A stretch of DNA of 64,000 nt. Origin: Botryotinia globosa. Taxonomy: Eukaryota > Ascomycota > Leotiomycetes > Helotiales > Sclerotiniaceae. Location: the NCBI GenBank assembly GCA_014898425.1, contig RCSZ01000012.1, positions 1,178,001-1,242,000 on the forward strand, given 5' to 3'. Positions 34,636-46,782 of the stretch are shown here, piece by piece (position 1 is the first letter of the stretch; each line of letters opens with the position of its first letter). The notes beneath the pieces were generated by a model. The model made no database searches. It worked only from the letters and a program-made list of their open reading frames with translations, and was not told the DNA's origin. The position numbers and the translations under genes were made by a program.

Positions 34636-36856
34636 ATGGCAGAGGTTCTTGGCACAGTTGCTAGTGGCATCGGTGTTGCTCAGCTGGCGGGCAATCTTGC
34701 TTCGAGCATTATCAAGCTGAAGGGTTATTGGGATGAAATTCAAGATGCGCCCGACGATATTAGCTTTCTGGCGCGAGAGATTGATTCCCATCATTTGATA
34801 CTTCGAAGCATTCTTGAAAGCCAAGCCAAAATAACTTCTTCTGGCAGGGCTTCGGACATGTTCCTCGAGCATAGTCTTAAGTTGTGCGAAGATTCTTCAA
34901 ATGAATTAAACGAGCTTGTAAAAGCCCTCGGGGAGGAGATGAACTCGAGGAATAAATGGAGAAGCAAATTAGGTGCCACGAAGGTGGTACTGAAAAAGGA
35001 ACAACTTAAGAGATTGAAGAAGAGGATGAAAAATGCTTCAAAAGTGATGAATACCGCCATCACATGGCAGACAAAGTGAGTTCTGCCAGTGTTTCATTTG
35101 CTAGACCGCGAGTTGCTCATATGTAGCAGTGCCACTCTCCGACAACATCAACAACAGCAACAGCAACAGCAACAAATTCCAGTGTTCGAGCTACAAAAAA
35201 TACAGGCTTCTCTCGATCAAATTTTGATACAACACCAGAAGCCTATTCTAGTACCGCCATTGTCGAGTCCAACCACCCAAATGTCCTCGATGAATGCTCT
35301 AGAGCCACTAAGAGACATTACAACGATTTCACAGACACAGAGCTCCGAATATCACAGCAATTCAACCCCACGCTTTGCGCCCAAAAGTTGTACCACCGCA
35401 CAGATTTCTACTCATGTTTACTCGTCAAGGTGGTCTGTCTATTTAATGGGCTCTGTTGATGTTCGAAAGACACAAAAACAACGGAATCGAAATCTATTTG
35501 AAGAAACTGAGGCAAAATACAACCCCCCAGCATGGCTTTCGAATAGAGCGTGGCAATTTATGTGCATGAAAGATCTATCAACTTTAAGATGGAACTTTAA
35601 CATCCAGACTTATCGTACTTTGAACCAAAACTCAGATTTTTACAAGGCCCTGAAAAATGGAGATATTGTTGGTGTACAAGAGATGTTGGCAAATCGAACG
35701 GCCTTTGTGAACGATCAATTCATGGAAGACCCTAATTGTGAACTTTATGTTGATGAGGGTACTCCTCTACATGTGAGTTTTGCACGGATTCATTACGGAC
35801 TTATTCAATTACCGATGACTGATCTTGATTCAGATAGCTGCTTCAAATAATCATTTGGATTTATGTAAGCTCCTCCTAGCGAAGGGGGCAGATATTTCAA
35901 GCGAGGAATCTCCATATGGGTATGCTAATCACTCTTTGTATGTATCTCGAATCAGTTGGTATAGCTAATTCGTCGTTAGCGAAACACCATTAGCATCATT
36001 TGTATTTGAGGTGTGGTATAGATATAAATCTAGCTGCCGTTGGCACCGTTGGGATCAAACACTTTATCGTACTCGAGCACTTGATATCCTGCGGACCCTC
36101 GTAGAAGCTGGGGCATATTCGGAACTTATTGATCAGACTGAGATTCTGGCTCAGAGTGCTGGTGGTCCTACAGAAATATTTCAATATATTCAACAGAACA
36201 CGCTCCTGAGTTCGGGCGAGATGAATTTCACAGACAAAATTCGTATCGCCCATGATTTTGAGTATGCTAGTACACAAGCTCCAAGTTTGATATTATCATT
36301 TCTTGGAGGCCCTAATTTCCAGGAAAACATTGCACTACATCGTGATGATAAATCTGTGAAAAAATTCTTCTCCAAAGTTTGCAGGAGATGTTCACGCGGT
36401 GATACAGATAGTTGGGTGCCCCTCGTCAAGAAGATGACATCGGCCGGTATGTCATTACATTTGTTGAGCGAATACGGCACAGTACTACAGAATATTTTCT
36501 GGAAAATATGGAAGAACATTGATAAGAACGGAAAGCCCTATGCCCTCGAGAAGTGGCTTGGAAGTCTGGTCAACATGGATATCGATCTCGATACATACGG
36601 CGAAAGAGAATCCTCACTTTATAAGAAGAGAATAACATTTTTTGATGAGGTAACAATGGAAGAACACTCATATATCCCTATGTATTGGGAGCTGAGAAAT
36701 ATCTTAGGGTTCAAGTATGGGCCTCGTATTGAGGATTGGGATTTATGGGTTTTCGAACATACGGATGAATATGCGGGGGATTTTTGGAAACTCATTGAGA
36801 ATCCACTTCAAGCTGCTCTTGCAAATATATCTATACCCGGGGAATGGGTTGATTAA
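34636..36856 (+). CDS. STAND-type N-terminal domain / polyQ / ankyrin protein
   Basis: Four exons, 34636-35075, 35127-35772, 35834-35919 and 35980-36856, give 682 residues. Residues 1-140 (MAEVLGTVASGIGVAQLAGN, then KLKGYWDEIQDAPDDI) match the helical N-terminal domain typical of fungal NLR/STAND proteins. A polyglutamine run of nine or more follows near residue 155. A linker carries a WSVYLMGSVDVRK-like segment. Around residues 350-395, exon junctions rebuild an ankyrin repeat (GTPLHIAASNNHLDLCKLLL, then AKGADISS) and a second, weaker one (ETPLASFVFEV to VEAGAYSE). The C-terminal 280 residues are helical and unassigned. No NACHT or NB-ARC P-loop is present. Possibly a signalling or incompatibility component; that is inference. 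Confidence 0.72.
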
Positions 36857-37915
36857 GCATGATACTTTGGTTTGGTCTTGATCTTGGATATGTATTGGAG
36901 GAGATATCTCGTTCTGTCTTGATCTTGGATATGTATTGGAGGAGATATCTCGTTCTGTCTCTTTGCATCTTGGTTTTATGTGTCTGGACGGGACGATTGC
37001 ATATTTGTTATTTTAGGCAGGAGTTCTCTTATTGGAATTTATTTACGTTCAGCATACAATAATGAAATTCATTTGAGCTTCAGATTTCCATATTTAATGT
37101 TGTGTTTGCAAATTCTGGAACATCAAGCTACTTCGCTTCGAAGAGTTGTAAAATTCTACCTAGATCGATATCGTCAGCATTTCGCCAGCTGGCGGCATAC
37201 ACCACCAATGATGATGGAGTGAACAAACTCGAAAAACTTTTGAGTCCCGGAGTCTAATAGGTAATCTTACCTTTTCTACCGACTCTTTGACACTAAGATT
37301 TCGATCCTCCAGGATCAATATATGTGTGACATATTACTACTGCGAAATCAACTCCGACTCGAATCATGAGATCTAACATTCTAGATCAGGGGAAATGATA
37401 CACGTGAGTTTTAAGCATAGCTTTAATTGGGTAGGTAATGTATGCAAATTTCGGGAAGAGCAAGTACTAAAATTGCACTGGATAGTATAAATGTCCCGGT
37501 TTGAAAATAGGATAGATACGGGGTCTCCATAGTAGTCTCCGGAATATGCTCCGCATCATCATTCTCCTTCTTCCGTTGGGGATTTACGGATAGTTGTTTC
37601 GACTAAACTGTCCTCGACGCTGAGCGATAGGCTGAAGTCACCGCGACATGGAAGTTTGTTTTAAAGACTTTTTGTTGGCTGTGAGAATCGCAGGACAGAG
37701 GTCTTTGGGCACAAGCTTCTCTTCATCATATAAAGGTATAGTATAAGTGGCATAACTCAAATCCTACTTTACAACAACTTGATAATTAAAACGTTTGTTG
37801 AATAAGCTATACGAGCGATGAGTGACCAGGTATAAGTTATTCGCGCTCGGTTTTTAGCGACAAAATATCCTTTCATTGATTTATATCTGCTTTCCACTCG
37901 CTTACGTTAACCTTA
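36857..37915. other. Intergenic with a 41-bp tandem duplication
   Basis: About 1.06 kb between the ankyrin gene and the 3' end of the glutathione transferase gene. Apart from the duplication at 36875-36956 no feature was recognised. Confidence 0.45.
36875..36956. repeat. Perfect 41-bp direct tandem duplication
   Basis: Two identical adjacent copies, each starting GTCTTGATCTTGGATATGTA, lie 19 bp after the stop of the ankyrin gene. It is probably in the 3' UTR. The identity implies a recent event. Confidence 0.95.
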
Positions 37916-38710
37916 TCATCGAGACCAAGGTTCAACCTTCTTCATCAGCTTAACAAATGTATCATCTCCATACAAATCCATAAGCTTTTTCAGTTTCTCT
38001 TCAGACGCCGCTGCAATCCACTTAACATTAGCAGCATCAAAGAAATCAACATAAGTCGCTATCACTCATCAGCATTCCATTCTCTCACTCCAAACTCCAA
38101 ACTCAAACGATGAAATAAAAAACTCACGTTCACTCTCCCCATCATCCCCCACCATCCTCTCCCTCAACCCCTCCCAACTCCCTTTCAAATCCTCCAACAC
38201 AGCCGCTTCCCCACCCCCCCTCACCTCCGTAACATCCTTCAACTCGCACCCCAGGAATTCCTCTCGTGTCCTCTTAAAATACTCCCGCGATCCATCATTC
38301 TTATCCAGCGCATTCTCATACACATCATTCATAATCCATCTTAGAATCGATCTCCCCAGAAACTGCGCGCTAGTTTCCTCATAATCGTCTAACTGCTCCA
38401 CGCCTCTCAAATGCCTATACCCTTTTTCCTCCGTAAACCTCTCATTCAAGAGTTTAGCAATCGGCGTCGAATCATTCAGCGCGATATGGGGCGGTGCCAG
38501 AATCTCGATAATGGGAACGGTGGCGCTGAGATTCGTCATATCGGGGAAAAGCTTCTCGCAGAGCGGTTTGATGGCGGGGTAGGAAACTTTCTCGACGCTG
38601 TAGGGGATGTTTTTGTAGTTGAGGGCGTAGCGGGTGAGCCAGCAGGCGGGGGACCAGGGTTGCGGACCGGAGAGGTCGTAGAAATGGACGAGGGGGGAGG
38701 GGCTAGACAT
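37916..38710 (-). CDS. Glutathione S-transferase family protein
   Basis: Exons 38710-38128 and 38058-37916 (69-nt intron) give 241 residues. The N-terminal thioredoxin-like domain opens HFYDLSGPQPWSPACWLTRY, where the SxxxW segment stands at the usual Ser/Cys active-site turn, and has the cis-Pro motif ATVPIIEI near residue 68. A short link with DSTPIAKLLNERF (GSH gamma-Glu contact) leads to the helical C-terminal domain. The layout fits the fungal etherase/Ure2-like GSTs. Probable role: glutathione conjugation or reduction of small electrophiles. Start chosen at 38710 because the upstream open frame (to 38932) is promoter-like with Arg/Ser-rich noise. Confidence 0.75.
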
Positions 38711-39439
38711 GGTGGGGTTTGTGGTGCAGATTTGTAGGGGGGAGAAGATGAAGGGATTAGAAGGAGGGAGAGAGAGAGATATTGATGGTTCTGTACGAAG
38801 TATATAGATAGGTCCAGTGACCGATGACATATTTCTCGGCTCAGTCGCTCGGAAAGGCAGGTGGAGAAAATGACGTGCGTTGTTCATGCAGGGTTCAGCG
38901 CGGACTTTGATTAGAGCCAATATCCCATGCAACTTTGCAGCGGGGTAGAAAATAGCTCAGATAATGAAGATATGGACTACCTACTACCACGCTGTCACGT
39001 CCCTCTTACACTGGTTAAGGGTTATCACAACAGTCGAGAAAGTTACATCCGTAATCAAGATTTCATGATGATGTGAAAGAATCAATGGCAGAAAATTGCT
39101 CGAGATGAAGAGCTGTATGAGGCTTTCGGACGATGTGACTAGTGCGGGCCTGATGTTTTGAATGCGGCTTGATAGATTGAGGACTCAATTTATTGTAACT
39201 TTTGAAAAGACGAGTTACAGGATAAGTTAGAGGTGTTGGTTGTGCGTGACACGTCTCGCTGTTAGTTATATGATGTTTGTTATTTACTTTGAGAGTTTTG
39301 GTATATGATATGACGGGAATATATACAATCCTTTATTCACTTGACTTTTCTCTTTCCCACTTAACAAACATAATGTCCAACTCCCATATAGACATGTGGT
39401 GTTATCCTAAATTACAACCACAGACTTCCTCATATCCAC
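38711..39439. other. Intergenic, no feature seen
   Basis: 729 bp holding the GST promoter and the 3' flank of the dehydrogenase. No repeat or gene was recognised. Confidence 0.5.
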
Positions 39440-41173
39440 TCAGATGTATTTATATGGATTCATGATTCCATTCTATGCAAAGTCAGTACATGTCCACAAA
39501 TCTGATTGTGTATCTGTAGTCAGAAAACTTACAGGATCATAGAGGTTCTTAATCCCCTTCATCAACCCAATCATCGTCTCACTTCTACTATATCCAATGT
39601 AATTCTTCTTCGCCAAGCCTAGCCCATGCTCGGCACTGATACTTCCATTCCTCTTAGAAATCCATTCATACACAAATGGTTCTAATACTTTCTCAACTCT
39701 TTTATCATAGCTTCGAGTAGCTACGTTGAGATGCAAATTCGAATCTCCCATGTGTCCATAACCTACTACGCCTACGACTGGATGATCTTCAGTATCGCCG
39801 ATGAGACCAGCTTCAGTAATTCTTTCTCGTACATCTTCGACGAGTTGATAAAGCTCTTTCAAAGGGATGGAAAGATCGTATTTGTAGACACCACCCCAGT
39901 GGCCGAGACATTCGGGAATACCTTCTCTCCAGCTCCATAGATCCTTAATTTGTGTTGCATTCTCGGCTAAAGTACCGTCCGAGACGATTTCTTTCTCCAT
40001 GACATGTTCGAGGAAATTGTTCAATTTCTCTTGGTCATGTTCGGAATTGGAACCGCTGGTTTCGATGAGACAGTAGAAAGGATACTCACCCTCCAATGGT
40101 CTCTTATTTTTCGTTACTTTTTGAACTAAATCTTGGCTATGACTGTCCATAAGTTCGAAAGCAGAGAGGATTTCAGAAAGTTGACCTTTTGCCTCTTTAA
40201 AGGCTTCTTGGACCTTTTCGAAAGATTCGAGGCCAAAGAATGCGACATTGATGGCGTTCGATCGCTGAGGACAAATGATTGAGATTCCAGTGATTATACC
40301 GATTGTACCTTCACCACCGATGAACAATTGTTTCAAGTCATAACCAGTATTGTTTTTTCGCAATTTGGAGAGATCATCCACAATTGTTCCATCTGGTAGA
40401 ACTGCCTCGATTCCAAGAACAGTTCCGTGTAAACTTCCATATCGCAACAGCCTCAAACCTCCAGCATTTGTTGCTACATTACCTCCAATATGACATGATC
40501 CCTTTGCGCCTAGATCTAATGGGAAGATGTGTTTACGCTCTGCCAAATAGTTGTCCGCAACTTCCAGAACAACACCAGCATCTACAACAAGGGTACCTGA
40601 AACCTCATCAAACGATCGAATTTGGTTCATTCGGCTCATGTTGATAACAATTTCATCGAACACAGGAACGGAACCACCGACAAGTCCAGTGTTTCCCCCC
40701 TGTGGTACAACTGCTAACATATTATCATTGCAGTATTTCAAAATCTTGCTCACTTCCTCAGTGGATCCAGGCTTCAAAACTAAACTTGTATGTCCTCTAT
40801 ATTTGCGCATCCAATCTCCATTGAAAGGTTCAAGATCATCTGTTGCATCTTTTGTAACTCCATCAATAATCGCAGATTCCTTCCCCAGTAAATCCTTGAA
40901 GAACTTCACATTCTCCTCGGTGATTTGTGCAAACCTCGAGTCTCGCTTTATATCAGGGTATGTTTCGGATGTAAATTTTATGGTCTTCGATGTACCAGTT
41001 GTTCCTTTGGCTATTCTTTCAGTGTCCTCGGTACTAGCAGTACTTTGCCATCGAGTTTGAGTCAATGGTCGTAATGATCTTATTTTCGAGCATGAGGATG
41101 ACGCCGGCGATACCCTAGCTCTGCGGGCCGCGAGGGCAATACGTGATCGAACTGTCATATTTGTGATGTCCAA
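39440..41173 (-). CDS. FAD-dependent D-2-hydroxyglutarate / D-lactate dehydrogenase, mitochondrial
   Basis: Exons 41173-39533 and 39472-39440 give 557 residues. The tiny last exon (33 nt) restores the family's conserved end, DPNGIMNPYKYI, whereas the unspliced frame ends in unrelated residues. The N terminus (Arg/Ser-rich, ending near WQST) is a mitochondrial presequence. The FAD-binding type-4 domain carries PQGGNTGLVGGSVP, the SCHIGGNVATNAGG segment and YGSLHGTVLGIEAVLPDG. The C-terminal FAD-linked oxidase domain has GYGHMGDSNLHLN (metal/substrate) and ISAEHGLG. These resemble D2HGDH/Dld2 more than classical D-lactate dehydrogenase, so D-2-hydroxyglutarate is the favoured substrate. It is divergent from the proteasome gene. 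Confidence 0.87.
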
Positions 41174-41717
41174 ATTGAAGAAGGCTGCCCAAATTCTTGA
41201 GGGGAAGAAATTAAGAGTGGGGTCACAATGGCGAGCTTTACCCAGGCTTATTAGTCTATATCTTCCAAAAGTTTTGTTGCACGTCTGAGTGAACTTTCAA
41301 CTTTGGGGCTTTTAAGAAAAATTTATATTTTCTGACAAACTTAAAATATTTAAAGTTTCAGGATGTTGGAAAAAATTGTCTTAGGAGTTTGGGAAAGGAA
41401 TTCGATTCATAATGGCTCGGGGCGTTTTGGTCAAATTGCGAAAGGCTGTGATTCTGCCTTGTACTGACTTGGCTCGTGCGTCACCTTGGCGGACATCCCG
41501 CATATTTACAGCCTTGTTAAGTTGATGCCTGAGGATTGCAGAGCCAGGCTCATGTCCGTTGGACCTTCCTGTCGCGTAGCTTCGTATGCTGAGCTGCCTG
41601 CAGTTCAAACATCAAGCTTCATCCATATTTCCCGCATTTCCCATTAAGCTTCGATCCTTTTCAAAATACCCAATAACTCCATTTAATTTCACTTTACGGT
41701 TCAGATCATCATAAATT
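41174..41717. promoter_or_regulatory. Divergent region, dehydrogenase / proteasome alpha4
   Basis: 544 bp between two start codons on opposite strands; it must contain both promoters. No proteasome-associated control element was recognised by eye. Confidence 0.4.
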
Positions 41718-42730
41718 ATGGCTTCAGGATATGATAGAGCGTTGTCTGGTAAGCTATTTCCATTGGGTAAATAGATTAATAAAGATAGCTAACATATAAT
41801 AGTTTTCAGGTTAGTTTACCACTCGATTTGTATTTAAAAATCAACCTAACAGCTGTCGTAGTCCGGATGGTCATGTCTTCCAAGTCGAATATGCTCTCGA
41901 AGCCGTCAAGAGAGGTACTTGAAATAGCTATAAGCAATCAGTGGACAACAGCTTATATTTCAATCTAGGAACATGCGCCGTTGGAGTAAAGGGCAAGGAT
42001 ATTGTCGTTCTGGGGTGTGAGAAACGTTCCGCAATGAAGTTACAAGATACCCGTATTACGCCATCAAAAATTGGTCTCGTCGATACCCACGTTTGCCTGG
42101 CTTTTGCAGGTCTCAATGCCGATGCAAGAATCTTGGTTGACAAGGCAAGATTAGAAGCACAATCGCATCGTCTTACAGTGGAGGATCCAGTCACAATAGA
42201 GTACATCACGAAGTATGTGGCTGGTGTGCAACAAAGATATACACAAAGTGGTGGTGTTAGACCGTTTGGTATTAGTACTTTGATTGTTGGATTCGACCCC
42301 AATGATCAGACTCCAAGATTATACCAAACAGAGCCATCTGGAATCTACTCCGCATGGTATGTTGATTTTGTTCTATGGATTTCACATATTCTAACAAGCT
42401 TCTAGGAAAGCCAATGCTATTGGTAGATCAAGCAAGACTGTACGAGAATTCCTAGAGAGAAACCACAAGGATGATATGGATAGGGAAACTACCATCAAAT
42501 TGACAATCAAGTCTTTACTGGAAGTTGTCCAAACTGGAGCAAAGAATATTGAGATTGCTATCATGGCACCAGGCAAGCTCATTGAGATGTTGCCAGTGGA
42601 GGATATTGAGAAATATGTGAAGGATATTGAGCAGGAGAAATCCGAGGAAGCTGCCAAAAAGAAGGGTGGTCGTTCGGGAGGCACCACTTCAATCTTGGCG
42701 AGAGGACCTGATGATGCTGCTGCCCAATAA
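41718..42730 (+). CDS. PRE6: 20S proteasome subunit alpha4 (Pre6/PSMA7), with a 7-nt microexon
   Basis: Outer-ring structural subunit of the 20S proteasome. Five exons, 41718-41748, 41803-41809, 41862-41914, 41969-42356 and 42406-42730, give 267 residues. The 7-nt exon (TTTTCAG) is needed both for frame and to rebuild the invariant VFSPDG motif of alpha subunits. The N terminus reads [20 protein letters not shown], then [20 protein letters not shown], an exact alpha-signature region. Like other alpha subunits it lacks a catalytic N-terminal Thr. The C terminus has a Lys/Glu-rich tail. Convergent with the CHY gene, divergent from the dehydrogenase. Confidence 0.93.
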
Positions 42731-42982
42731 GTGGATTGATATTTATGACTTTCTGCACTTCATAGAGCCTCTGTAATATAGCAATGAGCGACGAAATGAC
42801 ACAGCTTTGATGCTTCTGATGCATCTCAAGTTCATACTGAGTACCGTGAGCCATAACAGTATCACTTCCGTCATACATGCGTATCAGCTTCTCATTAATC
42901 ATTCGCTCTACGTCCCAAGTTCCCATGCCAATGCCGCTAAATTCAGACCCCTTTTTACTTTCCATGTTCATGAAGTGCCGTA

Positions 42983-43517
42983 TTATCCCAACTTGTTTGG
43001 AGCCTCCTCGACATCAAAGATCGTTCTCTGTTCCTTCCCTTGCAGTCGATCATCCTTGATCATTCTACTATCCTTCCTGACATCCTCGCCTTCGAATTTC
43101 AGTATTGGTTTTGGCTCGATCGCATCGATAACGTAGTGATTATCGCAGTGCGGGCAGTATTCATCTCCGTCATCTGTCTCATCGGCAAAATCCTTTCTGA
43201 ATGCCTTTTTACATTTTTTGCATGCGAAAGTCTTCAAACTGCAGTTAGTATGAGGGGTCGAGGAAAGCGGGGGGTATGAGCAAGTAACACATACCATTTC
43301 TGTGGTTTTCTTGAGAGGATGTGATTCAGTTTCCTGGTGACATTCGGCACAGTCAAACCATTTTCGACCTTTGGCTGGAGTTTAGTATGGGAAAACTATC
43401 TTAGAAGGTTGTTCCTACAGCATGGCGAGCGGATAGAAACTTGCGCGTTGAGAATATGTTTACTGGAGTTTTGTTAGGTTGCTGAATAATGTTGAGAATA
43501 ATCATATCTTACCACAT
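42983..43517 (-). CDS. CHY-type zinc-finger protein with a 5-nt first coding exon
   Basis: Exons 43517-43513, 43462-43419, 43368-43295 and 43231-42983 give 123 residues. The first coding exon is only ATGTG. The protein opens MCKHILNAQV, then SIRSPCCRKWFDCAECHQ, and continues with ETESHPL, FACKKCKKAFRKD and DEYCPHCDNHYV. These Cys/His pairs (CxH, CC, CxxC, CxxC, CxxC) match the CHY zinc-finger module that binds three zincs. Yeast Hot13, a small CHY protein of the mitochondrial intermembrane space, is a possible relative by size, but I cannot show orthology. Without the splices, single frames give only truncated pieces. Shares a 318-bp divergent promoter with XPB. Confidence 0.75.
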
Positions 43518-43835
43518 GATATGAGTATGGTGATTTGACGTATTTGAGTGTATTGTTTGGTCAACGATCTTCTGCTGGAGGACGTCGTTGAAATCTATAG
43601 GCCAGCTCCAATTACGGCTTCACATGCGATCCAGAAAAATGGTTCCAAAACAGTGAATCCCAGGCTGAACCAAATAATTTTAGCGTGCAAAGCTTATTAA
43701 TCAGCAAGTCAGCCTTACGCCTCTTAGTTCTCCCACCCGACCGACATTAAAAGGGAAACCCAGATCATCGTGTCTCTAGTTCCTCTAAATAAATCAAACA
43801 ACCTACCAGGTATAATTATTTGAAGGAACTTCGAG

Positions 43836-46428
43836 ATGCCTCCAAAAAGGAAAGCCACATCAAGTATGAGGCTGGATACTTGCTTTAATATGAATCTGTA
43901 ATGACTAACAACTCCCAGGTGTGAGAGGCTCTACCAAATCGAACAAAGACTCTGCTGTCTCTACACCAGGACCTGCAACCCCTCGTAGTAATATGAGCAG
44001 TGGTGACAGTGACGATGACTATCAAGATGGTACCGTAGACGAACTTGAACGTCAAGGTCTAGAAGCTACAGAGGAAGAGAAAGCCAGTATTGCAAAGACT
44101 ATAAATAAATTCTCAGCAGAGAGTTACCGGCCAACATCGGATTCCAAATTAGTTAGGGACTCTGCTAGTCACCACTTTGGCAATAACGATTTTTCATACC
44201 TATCACTAAAGCCTGATCACGCAAATCGTCCTTTATGGATAGATCCTGAGAAGGCGCGCATCATCCTAGAAAGTTTCTCTCCACTAGCAGCGCATGCTCA
44301 AGACTTCCTGACTACAATAGCAGAGCCAAAGTCGAGGCCTAGCTTTTTACACGAATATGCTTTAACACCTCATAGTTTATATGCCGCTGTATCAGTTGGC
44401 TTGGATCCAAAGGATATCGTCAATGTTCTTGACCGCCTTTCAAAGATACCTATACCTGAGAATGTTAAAAAGTTCATCATCAATTGTTCTCAGAGTTATG
44501 GCAAAGTCAAGCTGGTCCTTAAGAATACAAAACATTATGTCGAAACTTCAGATCCTGACTTACTACAACGTCTTCTGTCGGATCCTATAATTGGTCCGCT
44601 CAGGGTTCAAGGGTCCACAACTACAACTATTGCACCTAGTATGGGTGCCTTGGTTATCCCAGGAACGAAGAATGCAGCTGGAGTTCAACAAACTGGAGAC
44701 AGACGCCAGAGTGTAACAGATAGACAGCAAGCAGGACAAGAACCTACGCAGGATGATATTTATGCAAAGCTTAATGAAGAGGACGATGATGATGACGAAG
44801 AAGAAGCAGTTCATTCGTTTGAGATTGCTGATAACTGCGTAGAAGCGGTACAAAAACGATGCCTCGACCTCGCACTGCCTGTACTCGAAGAATACGATTT
44901 TCGCAATGATCATGTCAATCCAAATCTCGAGATTGATTTGAGGCCTAGTGCCCAAATTCGACATTACCAGGAGAAAAGCTTGAGTAAAATGTTTGGTAAC
45001 GGTCGAGCTAAGAGTGGTATTATTGTCTTGCCTTGCGGAGCTGGAAAAACCTTAGTTGGCATCACCGCGGCCTGCACAATCAAGAAGGGTGTCATTGTCC
45101 TCTGCACAAGTTCTATGTCAGTTGTTCAATGGCGACAGGAATTTTTGAAATGGTCCAACATCAATCCAGCTGATATTGCGGTATTTACTTCGGACCACAA
45201 AGAGAAATTCACAAGGAGTACCGGTATCATTGTCACAACTTATTCTATGGTCACGCAGACACGTGCGCGAGCTTTCGATGCCCAAAAGATGATGGATTTC
45301 TTGACGAGTAGAGAATGGGGACTGATGCTTCTAGATGAGGTCCACGTTGTCCCTGCTCAAATTTTCAGAAAAGTCACATCATCAATCAAAACTCATTCGA
45401 AATTAGGTTTGACGGCTACTTTACTTCGTGAGGATGATAAAATTGAAGACTTGAACTTCTTGATCGGTCCCAAATTGTATGAAGCCAACTGGATGGAACT
45501 CGCAGCTCAAGGTCACATTGCTAGAGTTCAATGTGCTGAAGTCTGGTGCCCAATGACTACTGAATTTCACTCGGAGTATTTGAAAGCACCTAGTCGCAAG
45601 CAGGGTTTGATATCTACAATGAATCCCCGGAAGTTCCAGGCGTGTCAGTTTTTGATAGACTATCATGAGAAGCGTGGCGATAAGATTATTGTGTTTTCTG
45701 ACAACGTTTACGCCTTGCACGTCTACGCTCAAAAGTTAGGGAAAGTTTTCATTTATGGTGGTACCGTTCAAACCGAACGTCTTCGAATTCTGGAGAATTT
45801 CCAACACAATCCCAATATCAATACACTCTTTCTGTCGAAGATTGGTGACACTTCTCTCGATTTACCTGAAGCAACATGTCTCATCCAAATTTCGTCTCAT
45901 TTTGGTTCCCGTCGACAGGAAGCACAAAGATTGGGCAGAATTCTGAGAGCAAAGCGCAGAAACGATGAAGGTTTCAACGCATTTTTCTATTCTTTAGTTT
46001 CGAAGGATACTAAAGAGATGTATTATTCTTCAAAACGACAAGCATTCCTTGTCGACCAAGGATATGCGTTCAAAGCCATTACTCATCTCCAGGGTATTGA
46101 AGATCTCCCTGGTCTCGCATTCAATACGCCTCAGGAACGAAGAGAGCTTTTACAAAACGTGATGCTTCACAACATGGACGAGGAGAAGTTCCAGGAGGAT
46201 CTCAGAGATGATTTGTTCCATCGAAACGACGGCAAACCTAGACCAAAGAAGAAGTCGAATGTTAGAAGAACTGCGGGAAAACTCGCAGATTTGGCTGGTG
46301 GGCAGGATATGGCATATGTTGAGCAAAATAGGAGCAGAAACAAGGATCTGAAGAAGAACAAAGGAGAGAGTTCTGCCTTCTTCAAGAAAATGGAGAGAGA
46401 GCGACAAAAGAGAAAACTTGCCGATTAG
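43836..46428 (+). CDS. SSL2: TFIIH 3'-5' DNA helicase XPB (Ssl2/Rad25)
   Basis: ATP-dependent translocase of TFIIH, used for promoter opening and nucleotide excision repair. Exons 43836-43863 and 43919-46428 (55-nt intron) give 845 residues, a typical size. The N-terminal XPB domain is followed by a Glu/Asp run ([12 protein letters not shown]) and RecA domain 1 with Walker [12 protein letters not shown] near residue 381. The DEVH box (LLDEVHVVP) is near 481. RecA domain 2 carries [12 protein letters not shown] and a [10 protein letters not shown] motif VI. The C terminus is basic. Divergent from the CHY zinc-finger gene. Confidence 0.95.
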
Positions 46429-46782
46429 AGCTTTATTTCTTAGGGGCGCAATACGGTTGGTTAAATTGGCATGAGGATAAATGGTGATGGGGCGTTGGTC
46501 TGATGGGAAGGAACGTTTACGGGTCATTTCCATGTACAAAATAATCTTATACACAAACCAATAATGATATAACCTCAAATGTTTTGCTGGGCGTTTTACA
46601 CTGATGTTCTTACAAATTTTGGACGCTATCTATGTAAACCGTGGTCCCGACTATACTAGGTATTCACAACGTTTATATTCACACACAAAATCGCCGTTGA
46701 AATTATTTCAACGAGCAAGACACCAACACTAGTATTTGACTTTCAAACTCGTCAAAGTGAAGATGTGCGCCAGCTCAACTCT
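46429..46782. other. Convergent intergenic, no feature seen
   Basis: 354 bp between the 3' ends of XPB and the phenolic acid decarboxylase gene; 3' UTRs only. Confidence 0.5.

Noticed and set aside
37260..37330. B-box-like TTTCGATCCT suggesting a tRNA
   Set aside because: No A-box or acceptor stem at proper spacing.
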